A DNA stretch of 40,339 nucleotides, taken from assembly GCA_024638325.1 (NCBI GenBank), contig JAHEKM010000200.1, forward strand, positions 772 to 41,110. The letters are read 5' to 3'. Of the stretch, positions 1 through 7,271 are shown piece after piece; position 1 is the stretch's first letter, and every line of letters begins with the position of its first letter. This DNA is from Gemmatimonadota bacterium. Lineage in GTDB: Bacteria; Gemmatimonadota; Gemmatimonadetes; Longimicrobiales; Gaopeijiaceae. The notes under the pieces were generated by a model that was not told where the DNA came from, ran no database searches, and worked only from the letters and a program-made list of their open reading frames with translations. The position numbers and the translations under genes are program-made.

Positions 1-182
1 GCGCCCGGATTGAGCTGCGCGCGGCCTCTGGCCGTGCTCGCTCCCCTCGCGCCTCTACCGAGTTGGTTTCCGGGTGACGGCCAGGCCGCTCGGGTCGAAC
101 CTGCGGTTCAGTCGATCGCCTGCGATCGACGCGGGTGCTCACGAACCCGCTGAATCCCGTCGCCCCGATGAGCGGAAACACC

Positions 183-215
183 GAGCGGCCCTACGGTAGG
201 ACCGTAAGGCCGCTC
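183..215. repeat. hairpin copy 1 of the tRNA-linked repeat
   Basis: The arms at 183-197 and 201-215 form a 15-bp stem with one mismatch and a 3-base loop. It is a copy of the hairpin directly downstream of tRNA-Pro. There is no T-run on either side, so a classical terminator role is not clear. Confidence 0.75.
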
Positions 216-302
216 ATCGGGGCGCCCGGATTGAGCTGCGCGCGGCCTCTGGCCGTGCTCACGCACCCGCTGAAGCCGGGCGCCTCGTTGAGCGGAAACA
301 CC

Positions 303-334
303 GAGCGGCCCTACGGTAGACCGTAAGGCCGCTC
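303..334 (-). terminator. hairpin directly downstream of tRNA-Pro
   Basis: The arms at 303-317 and 320-334 form a 15-bp stem with one mismatch and a tiny loop. On the minus strand it starts one base after the tRNA 3' end, which suggests a terminator or 3'-processing hairpin. The following bases contain only a short TTT, so intrinsic termination is plausible but not proven. Confidence 0.45.
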
Positions 335-335
335 A

Positions 336-409
336 TCGGGGCGCCCGGATTCGAACCGGGGACCCCCTGCTCCCAAAGCAGGTGCGCTACCGGACTGCGC
401 CACGCCCCG
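336..409 (-). tRNA. tRNA-Pro(UGG)
   Basis: The minus strand folds into a complete cloverleaf. The acceptor stem CGGGGCG (409-403) pairs with CGCCCCG (343-337), with discriminator A at 336. The D arm contains AGTCCGGTAGCGC, the anticodon loop CTTTGGGAG gives anticodon TGG, and the T arm contains GGTTCGAATCC. The length is 74 nt and CCA is not encoded. It reads Pro CCN codons. Confidence 0.95.
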
Positions 410-583
410 TGTAAGGCTTCTTGGCTTTCGGCCTATCCTTGAGTCACCGAATAGTCACCGCGAGCCGAATCCCATCAACTGTGTTGCCGGCCTAACCTCG
501 CCACGCCCTCAGGAGTCGGCAACGTCAAGAGAGAGGCGCCGGGCAGTCAGATCGGGCCGAGTCATCCTGAGGCGGGTGACCCT

Positions 584-955
584 CTAGTTGGGCGGCAACC
601 TTACCGAGTGAACGCTGGTCCCCCCAAGCATCCAGAGGAATCGATCACCGGGCCTTACTGACTGGGTTGAGCGGTAGGCACGAAGCCCGACCCCAGGTTC
701 CGCCGACACAGTTAGTTGTCTCCCCCGAGCGGGGACGACGAATACGTCGGTTTCTCCAGCCTGGACTCGGCCGAGCATGGTGCGTCGTCGCCCGTCCCAC
801 TGGACGTACACATCCAAAGGCCGCTGCCTCTCGTTTCGCACCTGCAACCCGACGACGGCTCCCGAATCGCTCTCGACGGAGGCCATCGTCGATTGGCCCC
901 CGGAGGCGCAGCCGCAGGCCAACACAAGACTGAGACCGACCAGCCCTTTGATCAT
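584..955 (-). CDS. small lipoprotein, function unknown
   Basis: The protein has 123 residues and no family I recognise. The N-terminus MIKGLVGLSLVLACGC is a lipoprotein signal with the likely lipidated Cys at 14 (or 16). The mature part is about 105 residues, rich in Val and Arg with alternating polar and hydrophobic residues, so probably a small beta-sandwich. A conserved-looking stretch near VQWDGRRR could contact other envelope parts. The start was chosen at ATG 955 because GGGAGG lies about 6 bases upstream; an upstream in-frame TTG at 976 lacks such a site. It is followed downstream by tRNA-Pro on the same strand. Being a real gene is likely; its role is open. Confidence 0.7.
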   Translation of the reverse strand: MIKGLVGLSLVLACGCASGGQSTMASVESDSGAVVGLQVRNERQRPLDVYVQWDGRRRTMLGRVQAGETDVFVVPARGRQLTVSAEPGVGLRAYRSTQSVRPGDRFLWMLGGTSVHSVRLPPN

Positions 956-1141
956 GACAAGCCTCCCGACGCGCAATCTGACAGAAGCTCGCGCGTCTAG
1001 CGCTCATAATAGGCGCGGGTCGCGGACCTGCAACGCCCCTGCCCTATGCTCGGGCCGGAGTAGGGTCAGACCGTCCCATCCTGCCATGTACGCACGCGCT
1101 CGGTAGGCCGGGCTTGGCGCATGGCGATCATCGGCCCCCGT
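956..1141. other. intergenic stretch without a supported gene
   Basis: Several short overlapping frames exist here on both strands, but none has a ribosome-binding site with a protein-like composition. The promoter of the 584-955 lipoprotein gene should lie here; no clear -35/-10 pair was recognised. Confidence 0.4.
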
Positions 1142-1231
1142 TCATACGCGACTGCCCGTGACCTTCACAGCCAACACCAACGGCAGCCCCAGCGCGAAGA
1201 ACACGCTCACAGACCCGCGAACGTTTTCTGG
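1142..1231 (-). pseudogene. in-frame membrane-tail sequence behind a TAG stop
   Basis: Directly after the TAG (1232-1234) of the next lipoprotein gene, the same reading frame continues for 29 codons to a TGA at 1142-1144. It encodes a hydrophobic tail containing GSVSVFFALGLPLVLAV. The neighbouring 61-residue lipoprotein ends in almost the same tail (VSVLFALGLPLVLV). The DNA match is 39 of 40 bases. This is either a tail cut off by a nonsense mutation, or a C-terminal extension made by stop readthrough. Confidence 0.6.
1171..1210. repeat. 40-bp direct repeat, copy A (lipoprotein tail)
   Basis: Matches 1786-1825 with a single mismatch. Both copies encode the hydrophobic tail ALGLPLVL on the minus strand, which points to a recent duplication or gene conversion between the two lipoprotein genes. 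Confidence 0.85.
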
Positions 1232-1678
1232 CTAGGGTGTGAACTCGTGCACGACCATCAGGCAAGCCCCGAAAGCGACGTTCATACACTCTGTCGTGCT
1301 CCCGGGAGGAACTCTCCACAGAATCAACTCGTAGGTCACGCCTGCGATGAGCGTCTCGGGTGGCCTGAATTCATCGATCCCTGGCGGGGTCACTCCGTAG
1401 GTCACGGGCGGTGAGATCAGATTCGCCTGCGCTGGATCGCCCCAGGTCGTGTCGTCAGTGCTGATGCCCCATTGGTCGCTAGCCTGCTCCTCCACGAGTA
1501 GCACGGCTATGGCGCACGCGGGCTCCCAGTTGAAGACGGGTTGAAGCCCTGCACCGACAGTGACGGTGACAGCTCCGGTGTCGTCGGTGCATGGTGGGGC
1601 AATATCAGTAGGGCCGTCACCCCCGCACGCCCACAAGAGAACCGCCAGATTCAGTGTTACGCATCGCCATCGCGTCAT
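1232..1678 (-). CDS. lipoprotein, function unknown
   Basis: The protein has 148 residues and no recognised family. The signal MTRWRCVTLNLAVLLWACGG carries a lipobox with Cys18 as probable lipidation site. The mature protein has about 130 residues with regular beta-strand-like spacing (TLIAGVTYELILWRV near the end) and three further Cys, so an Ig-like or jelly-roll fold with a disulfide is plausible. ATG 1678 is preceded by an AAGGAAG site. The TAG stop is followed in frame by a membrane tail homologous to that of the next gene (see 1142-1231), so the ancestral protein was probably about 29 residues longer. Confidence 0.7.
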   Translation of the reverse strand: MTRWRCVTLNLAVLLWACGGDGPTDIAPPCTDDTGAVTVTVGAGLQPVFNWEPACAIAVLLVEEQASDQWGISTDDTTWGDPAQANLISPPVTYGVTPPGIDEFRPPETLIAGVTYELILWRVPPGSTTECMNVAFGACLMVVHEFTP

Positions 1679-1780
1679 CGTCGGGCTTCCTTTGCCAAGC
1701 AGCTCCAGAGGAAGATGGTCCTGCCTTCTCGACGGCGCTGTCGGGAGTTCGATGGACTGCGCGTAGGGAGCTCTCGGAGC

Positions 1781-1966
1781 CTACACCAACACCAACGGCA
1801 GCCCCAGCGCGAAGAGCACGCTCACGATGATGACGGAGCCGTCGTTGCTATCGCTGCCACTCGCTGAGCTCACGAAGAAGTCCGTGAGCTCGTCGACCGG
1901 ACCCTCGACCATCACCGGGTCCGCTCCGCCACAGGAAGCGGCCGATAGAGCGAGTAGGACGAGCAC
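1781..1966 (-). CDS. very small lipoprotein with C-terminal membrane tail
   Basis: About 61 residues if started at GTG 1966. The signal VLVLLALSAASCGG gives a lipidated Cys, followed by an acidic linker (PVDELTDFF), a Ser/Gly/Asp-rich stretch and a hydrophobic end VSVLFALGLPLVLV. It would be tied to a membrane at both ends. The start is uncertain: the n-region is very short at 1966, and an upstream in-frame GTG near 2030 would give a longer basic n-region, but neither has a strong ribosome-binding site. No family is recognised. The tail is nearly identical to that behind the 1232-1678 gene. Confidence 0.55.
   Translation of the reverse strand: MLVLLALSAASCGGADPVMVEGPVDELTDFFVSSASGSDSNDGSVIIVSVLFALGLPLVLV
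1786..1825. repeat. 40-bp direct repeat, copy B (lipoprotein tail)
   Basis: Partner of 1171-1210, one mismatch. It lies inside the 3' end of the 61-residue lipoprotein gene. Confidence 0.85.
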
Positions 1967-2454
1967 ATGGCCCCGAAGAAGGGTTCTACTCGGTGCGTGA
2001 GCGCAGGCTCGGCGGGAGAGATGTGACGACACAGCAGGTCTCGCGGGGCAGGAGGAGAGGTCCCTCAGCTGCAGGTGGCGCTGCTTGTCGTATCCCTGTC
2101 GGCTGGATGCCAACAGAGCAGTCGCACACTCTGCGCGCAAGCTCGCCCGCCACGGCTGCGGGCCACCTAGCGGTCAGCGACCTCAACAGCGGCGATGTGC
2201 CGGCATCCGGCCCTTGCCATGGGCCGAATGAGCATCAGCCCGGCGTGAACCAACCCCAGGAAGTACTGCTCGTCGGAAGTCAGCGCGAACTGAGCGCCCC
2301 GCTCCGGCCGCGAGGTCTTTGGGTCGGCCCCAGGTAACTCCCTGCCTCCGATTCGGGGAGATCCCGACAGCGGCCTCGTGCTGGACTCGCCAAGATTAGT
2401 TCCTGCGGGCCGCTGTTTGTGGGGGGTTCGCCTCAGCAAGGTGAGGGGGTCGAT
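1967..2454. other. intergenic stretch with one direct-repeat copy
   Basis: No gene with a convincing start and composition was found. It holds the 41-bp repeat copy at 2148-2188 and the divergent upstream regions of the small lipoprotein gene (minus) and the Ig-repeat lipoprotein gene (plus). Confidence 0.5.
2148..2188. repeat. 41-bp direct repeat, left copy
   Basis: Identical to 5384-5424 except for one base (G/T). Contains the small palindrome GGTCAGCGACC. The two copies flank the Ig-repeat lipoprotein gene and its terminator. Confidence 0.85.
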
Positions 2455-5235
2455 ATGTCATCGCGTCACGTACGCAGTCGGTCCACGGTCGCAATCGCGC
2501 TTCTCTCATTGACAGCTCTGTTGAGTTGCGGCGGTGAGAGTACCCCGACAGAGACCGAGAACCCCACGATTTCCATCTCGATCAACCCGGCCGCGGCGTC
2601 GGTCGAGCAAGGCTCCTCCACTGACGTGGCGGTGACGGTCACCGGTGCGGGAGGGTTCTCCGGAAGCGCCACCGTCACTGTCGACGGCGTGCCCACAGGC
2701 GTCACGGGCACGGTGGGGAATGTACAGAGCTCGGGCGGCAATACGACGGCCACCGCGACCATCGCGGTCGGTGCCGGCGTGGCCGCCGGGAACTACACCC
2801 TCACAGTCCGTGCGACAGGTAGTGGCGTCAGCGCCGTGACGGCGAGTTTCACACTCACCGTTACCGCGGCCCCGGCCTACGGACTATCGGCGAGCCCCAG
2901 CCAGCTCATCATCGAACAGGACGCGCAGGGCACGACCAACATCGCCCTCGCACGAACGAACTTCACCGGTAACGTGACGCTCTCGGTCGAGGGTGCGCCG
3001 AGCGGCATGACGACCTCGTTCGACCTCAATCCGGTGAGCGGGAACGCGGCGGTGCTGACCCTGGCACCCGATGGGACCGTGGCGATCGCGACGTACACGT
3101 TGACGATCCGCGGCACCGCGACCGGACTCGCCGATCGGACCGTCACCGTCGACGTCATGGTGACCGCACCGGCAGCCCCCGACTACCTGATCGGTGTGAA
3201 CCCCGCGGCGCTGACCATCAACCAGGGTGACAACGAGGACGCTGCGATCACGCTGACCCGCTCGAACTTCACGGACGCGGTGACGCTGTCGGCCGAAGGC
3301 GTGCCGGCCAACGTCACCGTGTCGTTCTCCGAGAACCCGGTGAACGACAACGACTCCGAGATGACGGTCGCCGTGGGTGCTGGCGTGCCCACGGGCGCGT
3401 ACTCGTTCACGCTGAGGAGCACAGCCACAGGGCTTCCCGACAAGACGGTCACGATCGACTTGACGGTCGAGGACGCTTCGTCGTACACGCTGGGGCTCGC
3501 CCCATCGACGATCAGCGTCGATCAGGGCGCCTCCGAGACCGTCGACGTCACCATCACTCGACTAAATTTCGCCGAGGCCGTGACGCTCTCCGTCGAGGGA
3601 GCACCAGCCGAGGTGACGAGCCAGTTCAGCGTGAACCCGGTGCCGGGGACCGCGTCGGTGCTGACGATCGACGTCGGGGCGGCGGTCGCGCCCGGTGTCT
3701 ACGGCCTCACGGTGCGAGGCACCAGCGCGAGCCTGTCGGTGACCGAGTCGCTGACCCTGACGGTGACGGAGGCCGTGGGGTTCAGCCTCGACGCCATCGC
3801 GGGTCTTACGGTCCAGCAGGGCGCCTCGGGTGTCCGTGCGGCGACGATCACGCGGACCGGCGGCTTCGCGGGCGACGTGACCGTGACGGTCACGGATCTG
3901 ACGGCCGGTATCACGGCGACGGTCAACCCCGTCACCACAGCCGGCAACTCCGTCGACGTGACGATCAACGTGGCCGGTAGCGTCGCGGTGGGGAACTACA
4001 CGGCGACGGTTCGCGGCAACGCGACGGGACAGCCGGAGTCCACCCAGACGCTCGACATCAGCGTGACGACCGCAGCGGGGCAGCAGGTCTCGCTCGACTT
4101 CTCGGTGTGCGTCGCCGACGAGCGCCCCGTCTGGCTCGCGTACCAGGACGGCTCCGGCCCGTGGACGCCGGTCAGCGGGGTCGGCGACACCTACACCTTC
4201 AACGTCGCCGCAGCAACCGCGGCGATCGCGATCAGCACTCAGCCGACGATCTCCACCTCGAGCGTGTTCGTGTATTACGCGACGCAGGCGGAGATGGTGG
4301 CAGCCAACCTCGAGGACCTCTGCGAAGAGGTGCAGACGGGCAAGACCGTCAATGCGAGTGTCGCAAATATCGGTCTTGGCGAGGGGGCGACGATCAGTCT
4401 GGGTGAGGCCTTTGTTGATATTCTCTCGGTCAACGGCTCCATCGCGATCAACGACGTGCCCGACGGGAACCTGGATCTGGTCGGATACAAGTGGTCGCAA
4501 ACTGGAGCGTCGGACCGGATGTTCCTGCGTAGGGATGTGAACGCGGCTGCCGATTCCGACATCGGCCTGATCGACTTCGACGACATCGCCGGGGACGCGT
4601 TCTTCCCGCAGTTCGCGACGATGACGGTCACGGGCGGCAGCGGATCCGGGCTTTCTTGGGCCTCGGAATACGCGACCTCTCCGAGCCCGGGCACGTGCTA
4701 CTACGCGTCGCTCAACGACGACTTTTTCGCAGGGGCGGGGACCCAGTTCCTCGTCGGAGGGGCCCCGACCGCGGAGCAGGAGACAGGGCCAAATGGAGAC
4801 TTCCACTATGTCGCGATCACAGATCTGGGGAGCCTGGCCTTCGTGTCGGAGATGTTCCAGACGATGGCCCCCCGAACGATTCCCTTCGGCGCGGCACTTC
4901 CGGCGCCGACGATAACCGACATCACCGGCACGGCCGCGTACCGACGGGCCCGAGTCGAGTTGACGCTGCCCGCGGAGTACGACGAAACCGCGATCTTCGC
5001 GCTGACGAGTGGAACGGCCAGCATCACAGCGATCGCAACAGCGGCTTGGCTCGGCGGCCAGACCGTATCGCTCGAGATTCCCGACTTCACCGGGCTGGCC
5101 GGATGGGACGACAGCTGGGCGCCGACGAATGCGTCGACGACCGATTGGTGGTTCTCAGCGTCCGGGTGGACCGGCACCGACTGCGTTGAAGACGCGCGGG
5201 AGGTGAGCCGAACGGTGCTCGGCACGGTGGGCTAG
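2455..5235 (+). CDS. surface lipoprotein with five Ig-like repeats
   Basis: The protein has 926 residues. The start at ATG 2455 follows GGTGAGGGGG. The lipoprotein signal ends in TALLSCGG with Cys25 as lipid anchor. Five tandem repeats of about 100 residues follow (roughly 35-138, 139-240, 241-341, 342-440, 441-541). Each holds a recognisable pattern: a strand ending in V/I-x-Q-G, then T-L/I-T-R, a V-T-L-S-V-E-G-x-P turn, and a closing Y-x-L/F-T-V/L-R-G-T-A-T-G strand. They resemble bacterial Ig-like/invasin-type domains. Residues 542-926 form a C-terminal region unlike the repeats, rich in Thr, Ser and aromatic residues, with Cys residues that may form disulfides. Likely an exported adhesin-like or matrix protein; the ligand is unknown. 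An intrinsic terminator lies 38 bases after the stop. Confidence 0.85.
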   Translation: MSSRHVRSRSTVAIALLSLTALLSCGGESTPTETENPTISISINPAAASVEQGSSTDVAVTVTGAGGFSGSATVTVDGVPTGVTGTVGNVQSSGGNTTATATIAVGAGVAAGNYTLTVRATGSGVSAVTASFTLTVTAAPAYGLSASPSQLIIEQDAQGTTNIALARTNFTGNVTLSVEGAPSGMTTSFDLNPVSGNAAVLTLAPDGTVAIATYTLTIRGTATGLADRTVTVDVMVTAPAAPDYLIGVNPAALTINQGDNEDAAITLTRSNFTDAVTLSAEGVPANVTVSFSENPVNDNDSEMTVAVGAGVPTGAYSFTLRSTATGLPDKTVTIDLTVEDASSYTLGLAPSTISVDQGASETVDVTITRLNFAEAVTLSVEGAPAEVTSQFSVNPVPGTASVLTIDVGAAVAPGVYGLTVRGTSASLSVTESLTLTVTEAVGFSLDAIAGLTVQQGASGVRAATITRTGGFAGDVTVTVTDLTAGITATVNPVTTAGNSVDVTINVAGSVAVGNYTATVRGNATGQPESTQTLDISVTTAAGQQVSLDFSVCVADERPVWLAYQDGSGPWTPVSGVGDTYTFNVAAATAAIAISTQPTISTSSVFVYYATQAEMVAANLEDLCEEVQTGKTVNASVANIGLGEGATISLGEAFVDILSVNGSIAINDVPDGNLDLVGYKWSQTGASDRMFLRRDVNAAADSDIGLIDFDDIAGDAFFPQFATMTVTGGSGSGLSWASEYATSPSPGTCYYASLNDDFFAGAGTQFLVGGAPTAEQETGPNGDFHYVAITDLGSLAFVSEMFQTMAPRTIPFGAALPAPTITDITGTAAYRRARVELTLPAEYDETAIFALTSGTASITAIATAAWLGGQTVSLEIPDFTGLAGWDDSWAPTNASTTDWWFSASGWTGTDCVEDAREVSRTVLGTVG

Positions 5236-5273
5236 CGCGATCGGCCTCTCAAGGTCAGCCTAGCTCCGGGCGA

Positions 5274-5305
5274 GGCCCCGGCGTCCGAGGACGCCGGGGC
5301 CTTTT
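5274..5305 (+). terminator. rho-independent terminator
   Basis: Arms at 5274-5286 and 5289-5301 form a perfect 13-bp GC-rich stem closed by GA, followed by TTTT at 5302-5305. It sits just downstream of the Ig-repeat lipoprotein gene in its direction. Confidence 0.9.
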
Positions 5306-5383
5306 GCGTCACCGTGAAAGGCTCAAGAGAGGTGCCGCGGAGCGTCCAGAGAGTCGGTCGGCCACTCATCGGGCCGGGCCCAG

Positions 5384-5424
5384 CGCCACGGCTGCGGGCC
5401 ACCTATCGGTCAGCGACCTCAACA
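5384..5424. repeat. 41-bp direct repeat, right copy
   Basis: Partner of 2148-2188, one mismatch. It lies between the terminator of the Ig-repeat gene and the next outer-membrane protein gene. Confidence 0.85.
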
Positions 5425-5523
5425 ACCGGGCTTTTGTGCTGGTCAGTTAGGTGACGCCGGACGCGAACGCGCCTGGCACGCGCCCGTAGCTCGGACCACA
5501 TCTCCCCTCTCCACCTCAGGCCT

Positions 5524-6861
5524 ATGCCACGGTTCTCCGCAACCCTCCAGCCGAAGGGGCGAGCGCGCTTAGGCCTTGGTGGCTCCCTGGCCCTCTGGCT
5601 GGCTGTCCTCGCGTTGCTCGGAGCGTCTGCACAGCCTGCGACCTCCCAGAACATCGACACCGAGATGCCGTCGCGTCTGGCCATCTTCCTGGACTGCGCT
5701 TCCTGCGACGAGACCTTCATCCGGCAGGAAGTGACGTTCGTGGACCACGTCCGGGACCGCGAGGTCGCGGACGTGCACATCCTCGTGACCAACGAGGACA
5801 CGGGTGCGGGCGGAGAGGCGCAGACGTTCGACCTCATCGGCCTCGGTCCCTTCGAAGGAATCGACTTCTCGACGGTCTACACCACCAACGTGGACGCGAC
5901 CGAAGCGGAGGTGCGCGAGGGATTTCTGCGGATGCTGAGAGCGGTCCTCGTGCCGTACCTGTTGCAGACGCCCATGCAGGACCGGCTGCTGGTCGACATC
6001 GCCGCCCTGGACGAGGAGGGCGGCGACCAACAGCTCCCACAAGACGATCCGTGGAACTACTGGACCTTCGAGTTCTACGCCGATGGCAGCGCGGACTTCG
6101 AGTCCCGCCAGCGGTCCTTCGACACGCGCTACGGTGTGTACATCGATCGTGTGACCGAAGACTGGAAGCTCCAGTTCCGGCCCTTCTTCAACTACAACTA
6201 CGACCGGTTCGAGCGATCCAGCGGCACGATCGAGAGTACGTCGCGCCGGGACGGATTCACGAGCTACGTCATCCGGAGCATCTCGCCGCACTGGTCGGTG
6301 GGAGGATTCGGGGATGTCTTCACGTCGACGTTCGACAACGTGGATTTGCGCTTCCGTCTGATGCCCGCGATCGAGTGGAGCCTGTACCCGTACAGGGAGG
6401 CGACCCGGAGACAGCTGACGGTCACCTACCGCGTGGGCGCCTCACACATCTCCTACCGAGAGACGACGATCTACGACGAGACCGAGCAGTTGCTTCCGGA
6501 GCAGATTCTCAACGCGGGATACGCGGTGATCCAGCCGTGGGGCGAGATCGACGTCGGTATCAACGCCTCGCAGTATCTGCACGATCTTTCGCGGTACAGC
6601 GTCCAGTTCAACGGAGCGGTCGACGTTCGCATTGCGCAGGGGCTGTCGATCGAGATCGGCGGCTTCCTCGAGCTCATCCACAACCAGCTCAACCTCCCCC
6701 TGGGCGATGCGGACCTTGAGGAGGTTCTCTTACGCCGCAGACAGCTCGAAACGGACTACCAGGCAGGAGTCAGCTTCGGCTTCCGCTACCGGTTCGGCTC
6801 GATCTTCAACAACGTCGTCAACACGCGCTTCGGAGGCATAGGGAACCGGGATCGGTTCTGA
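5524..6861 (+). CDS. outer-membrane beta-barrel protein with periplasmic N-terminal domain
   Basis: The protein has 445 residues. A long basic n-region, a hydrophobic core (LALWLAVLALLGASA) and an Ala-rich end form a Sec signal peptide. The mature N-terminus contains LDCASCDETFIRQEVTF (Cys58 and Cys61) and a mixed alpha/beta domain with VADVHILVTNEDTGAGG. Proteins with this N-terminal signature occur as conserved unknown envelope proteins in Bacteroidetes-like bacteria. From about residue 175 the sequence alternates as in transmembrane beta-strands, with many Tyr/Phe/Arg, and closes with the barrel-like SFGFRYRFG and a terminal Phe. The likely place is the outer membrane; substrate unknown. 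The start is not firmly fixed because the upstream ribosome-binding site is weak. Confidence 0.8.
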   Translation: MPRFSATLQPKGRARLGLGGSLALWLAVLALLGASAQPATSQNIDTEMPSRLAIFLDCASCDETFIRQEVTFVDHVRDREVADVHILVTNEDTGAGGEAQTFDLIGLGPFEGIDFSTVYTTNVDATEAEVREGFLRMLRAVLVPYLLQTPMQDRLLVDIAALDEEGGDQQLPQDDPWNYWTFEFYADGSADFESRQRSFDTRYGVYIDRVTEDWKLQFRPFFNYNYDRFERSSGTIESTSRRDGFTSYVIRSISPHWSVGGFGDVFTSTFDNVDLRFRLMPAIEWSLYPYREATRRQLTVTYRVGASHISYRETTIYDETEQLLPEQILNAGYAVIQPWGEIDVGINASQYLHDLSRYSVQFNGAVDVRIAQGLSIEIGGFLELIHNQLNLPLGDADLEEVLLRRRQLETDYQAGVSFGFRYRFGSIFNNVVNTRFGGIGNRDRF

Positions 6862-6904
6862 TCCCGGCAGGGGCCGTAGCACGGGCGGTCCTACCCGTCC
6901 GCGA

Positions 6905-7198
6905 TCACGACCCCTTCCTACGATCCGGCACCGCCGGGTCGCGTGGCCCCTCCTTCCTCCGCTCCGCCGAAGTCCGCCGGTTGTACTCCTCGGTGAGCCA
7001 CGTCGCTACCACGACGCGACCGCGAAACTCGGGCGTGTCGGCGTCCTCAGGGTGAGCCTCGAATAGTCTCCGCGCCGGGCCACCATCCATGGACACGAAC
7101 CAGGCGCCCCCGCTGAACTCGGGCCCGCCGCCCGGCACGGGACCGACTTCGGCGCGATACCGCCGACCCTGATCTACGAACTCGATTGAGCGCCCCAT
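6905..7198 (-). CDS. small hypothetical protein
   Basis: A 97-residue soluble protein without signal peptide or membrane segment. The first half reads like a small beta-barrel (IEFVDQGRRYRAEVG, GGAWFVSMDGGPARRLFEA). The second half has a helix (VVVATWLTEEYNRR) and a basic, disordered tail. I do not recognise the family. It lies 73 bases downstream of the rhlE-like gene on the same strand and could be its operon partner. ATG 7198 was preferred over the in-frame TTG 7204; no strong ribosome-binding site separates them. Confidence 0.55.
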   Translation of the reverse strand: MGRSIEFVDQGRRYRAEVGPVPGGGPEFSGGAWFVSMDGGPARRLFEAHPEDADTPEFRGRVVVATWLTEEYNRRTSAERRKEGPRDPAVPDRRKGS

Positions 7199-7271
7199 GC
7201 GCAACGGTACCGGCGACTGCGAGGGGGGTCAACGAGACCGGTCGCCAAGGGCTGTCCGGCGGGCCGCCCGC

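Larger units (their letters stand above)
1..351. repeat. tandem ~120-bp repeats next to tRNA-Pro
   Basis: Bases 1-39 recur at 222-260. The stretch 135-231 recurs at 255-350 with a few changes and a period of about 120 bp. Each full unit holds a long hairpin followed by 15 bases (cggggcgcccggatt) identical to the 3' end of the adjacent tRNA-Pro gene. The array therefore looks like repeated duplication of the tRNA 3' end plus its downstream hairpin. It may continue beyond the left window edge. A short open frame across it is not credible as a gene. Confidence 0.85.

Noticed and set aside
135-326. 63-residue open frame across the tandem repeats
   Set aside because: It simply reads through two repeat units and repeats itself; no ribosome-binding site or protein-like composition.
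1-351. CRISPR array
   Set aside because: The repeats are about 120 bp in tandem without unique spacers, and no cas gene is near.
1232-1234. Selenocysteine readthrough of the lipoprotein stop
   Set aside because: The stop codon is TAG, not TGA, so selC cannot explain reading into the tail.
2148-2188. 41-bp repeat as an integron attC site
   Set aside because: The RYYYAAC / GTTRRRY core pair with an imperfect palindrome between is not present, and no integrase is in the window.
3562-4806. Long minus-strand open frame (about 414 codons) opposite the Ig-repeat gene
   Set aside because: Arg/Asp/His-rich shadow of the GC-rich plus-strand gene, without signal, motif or start site.
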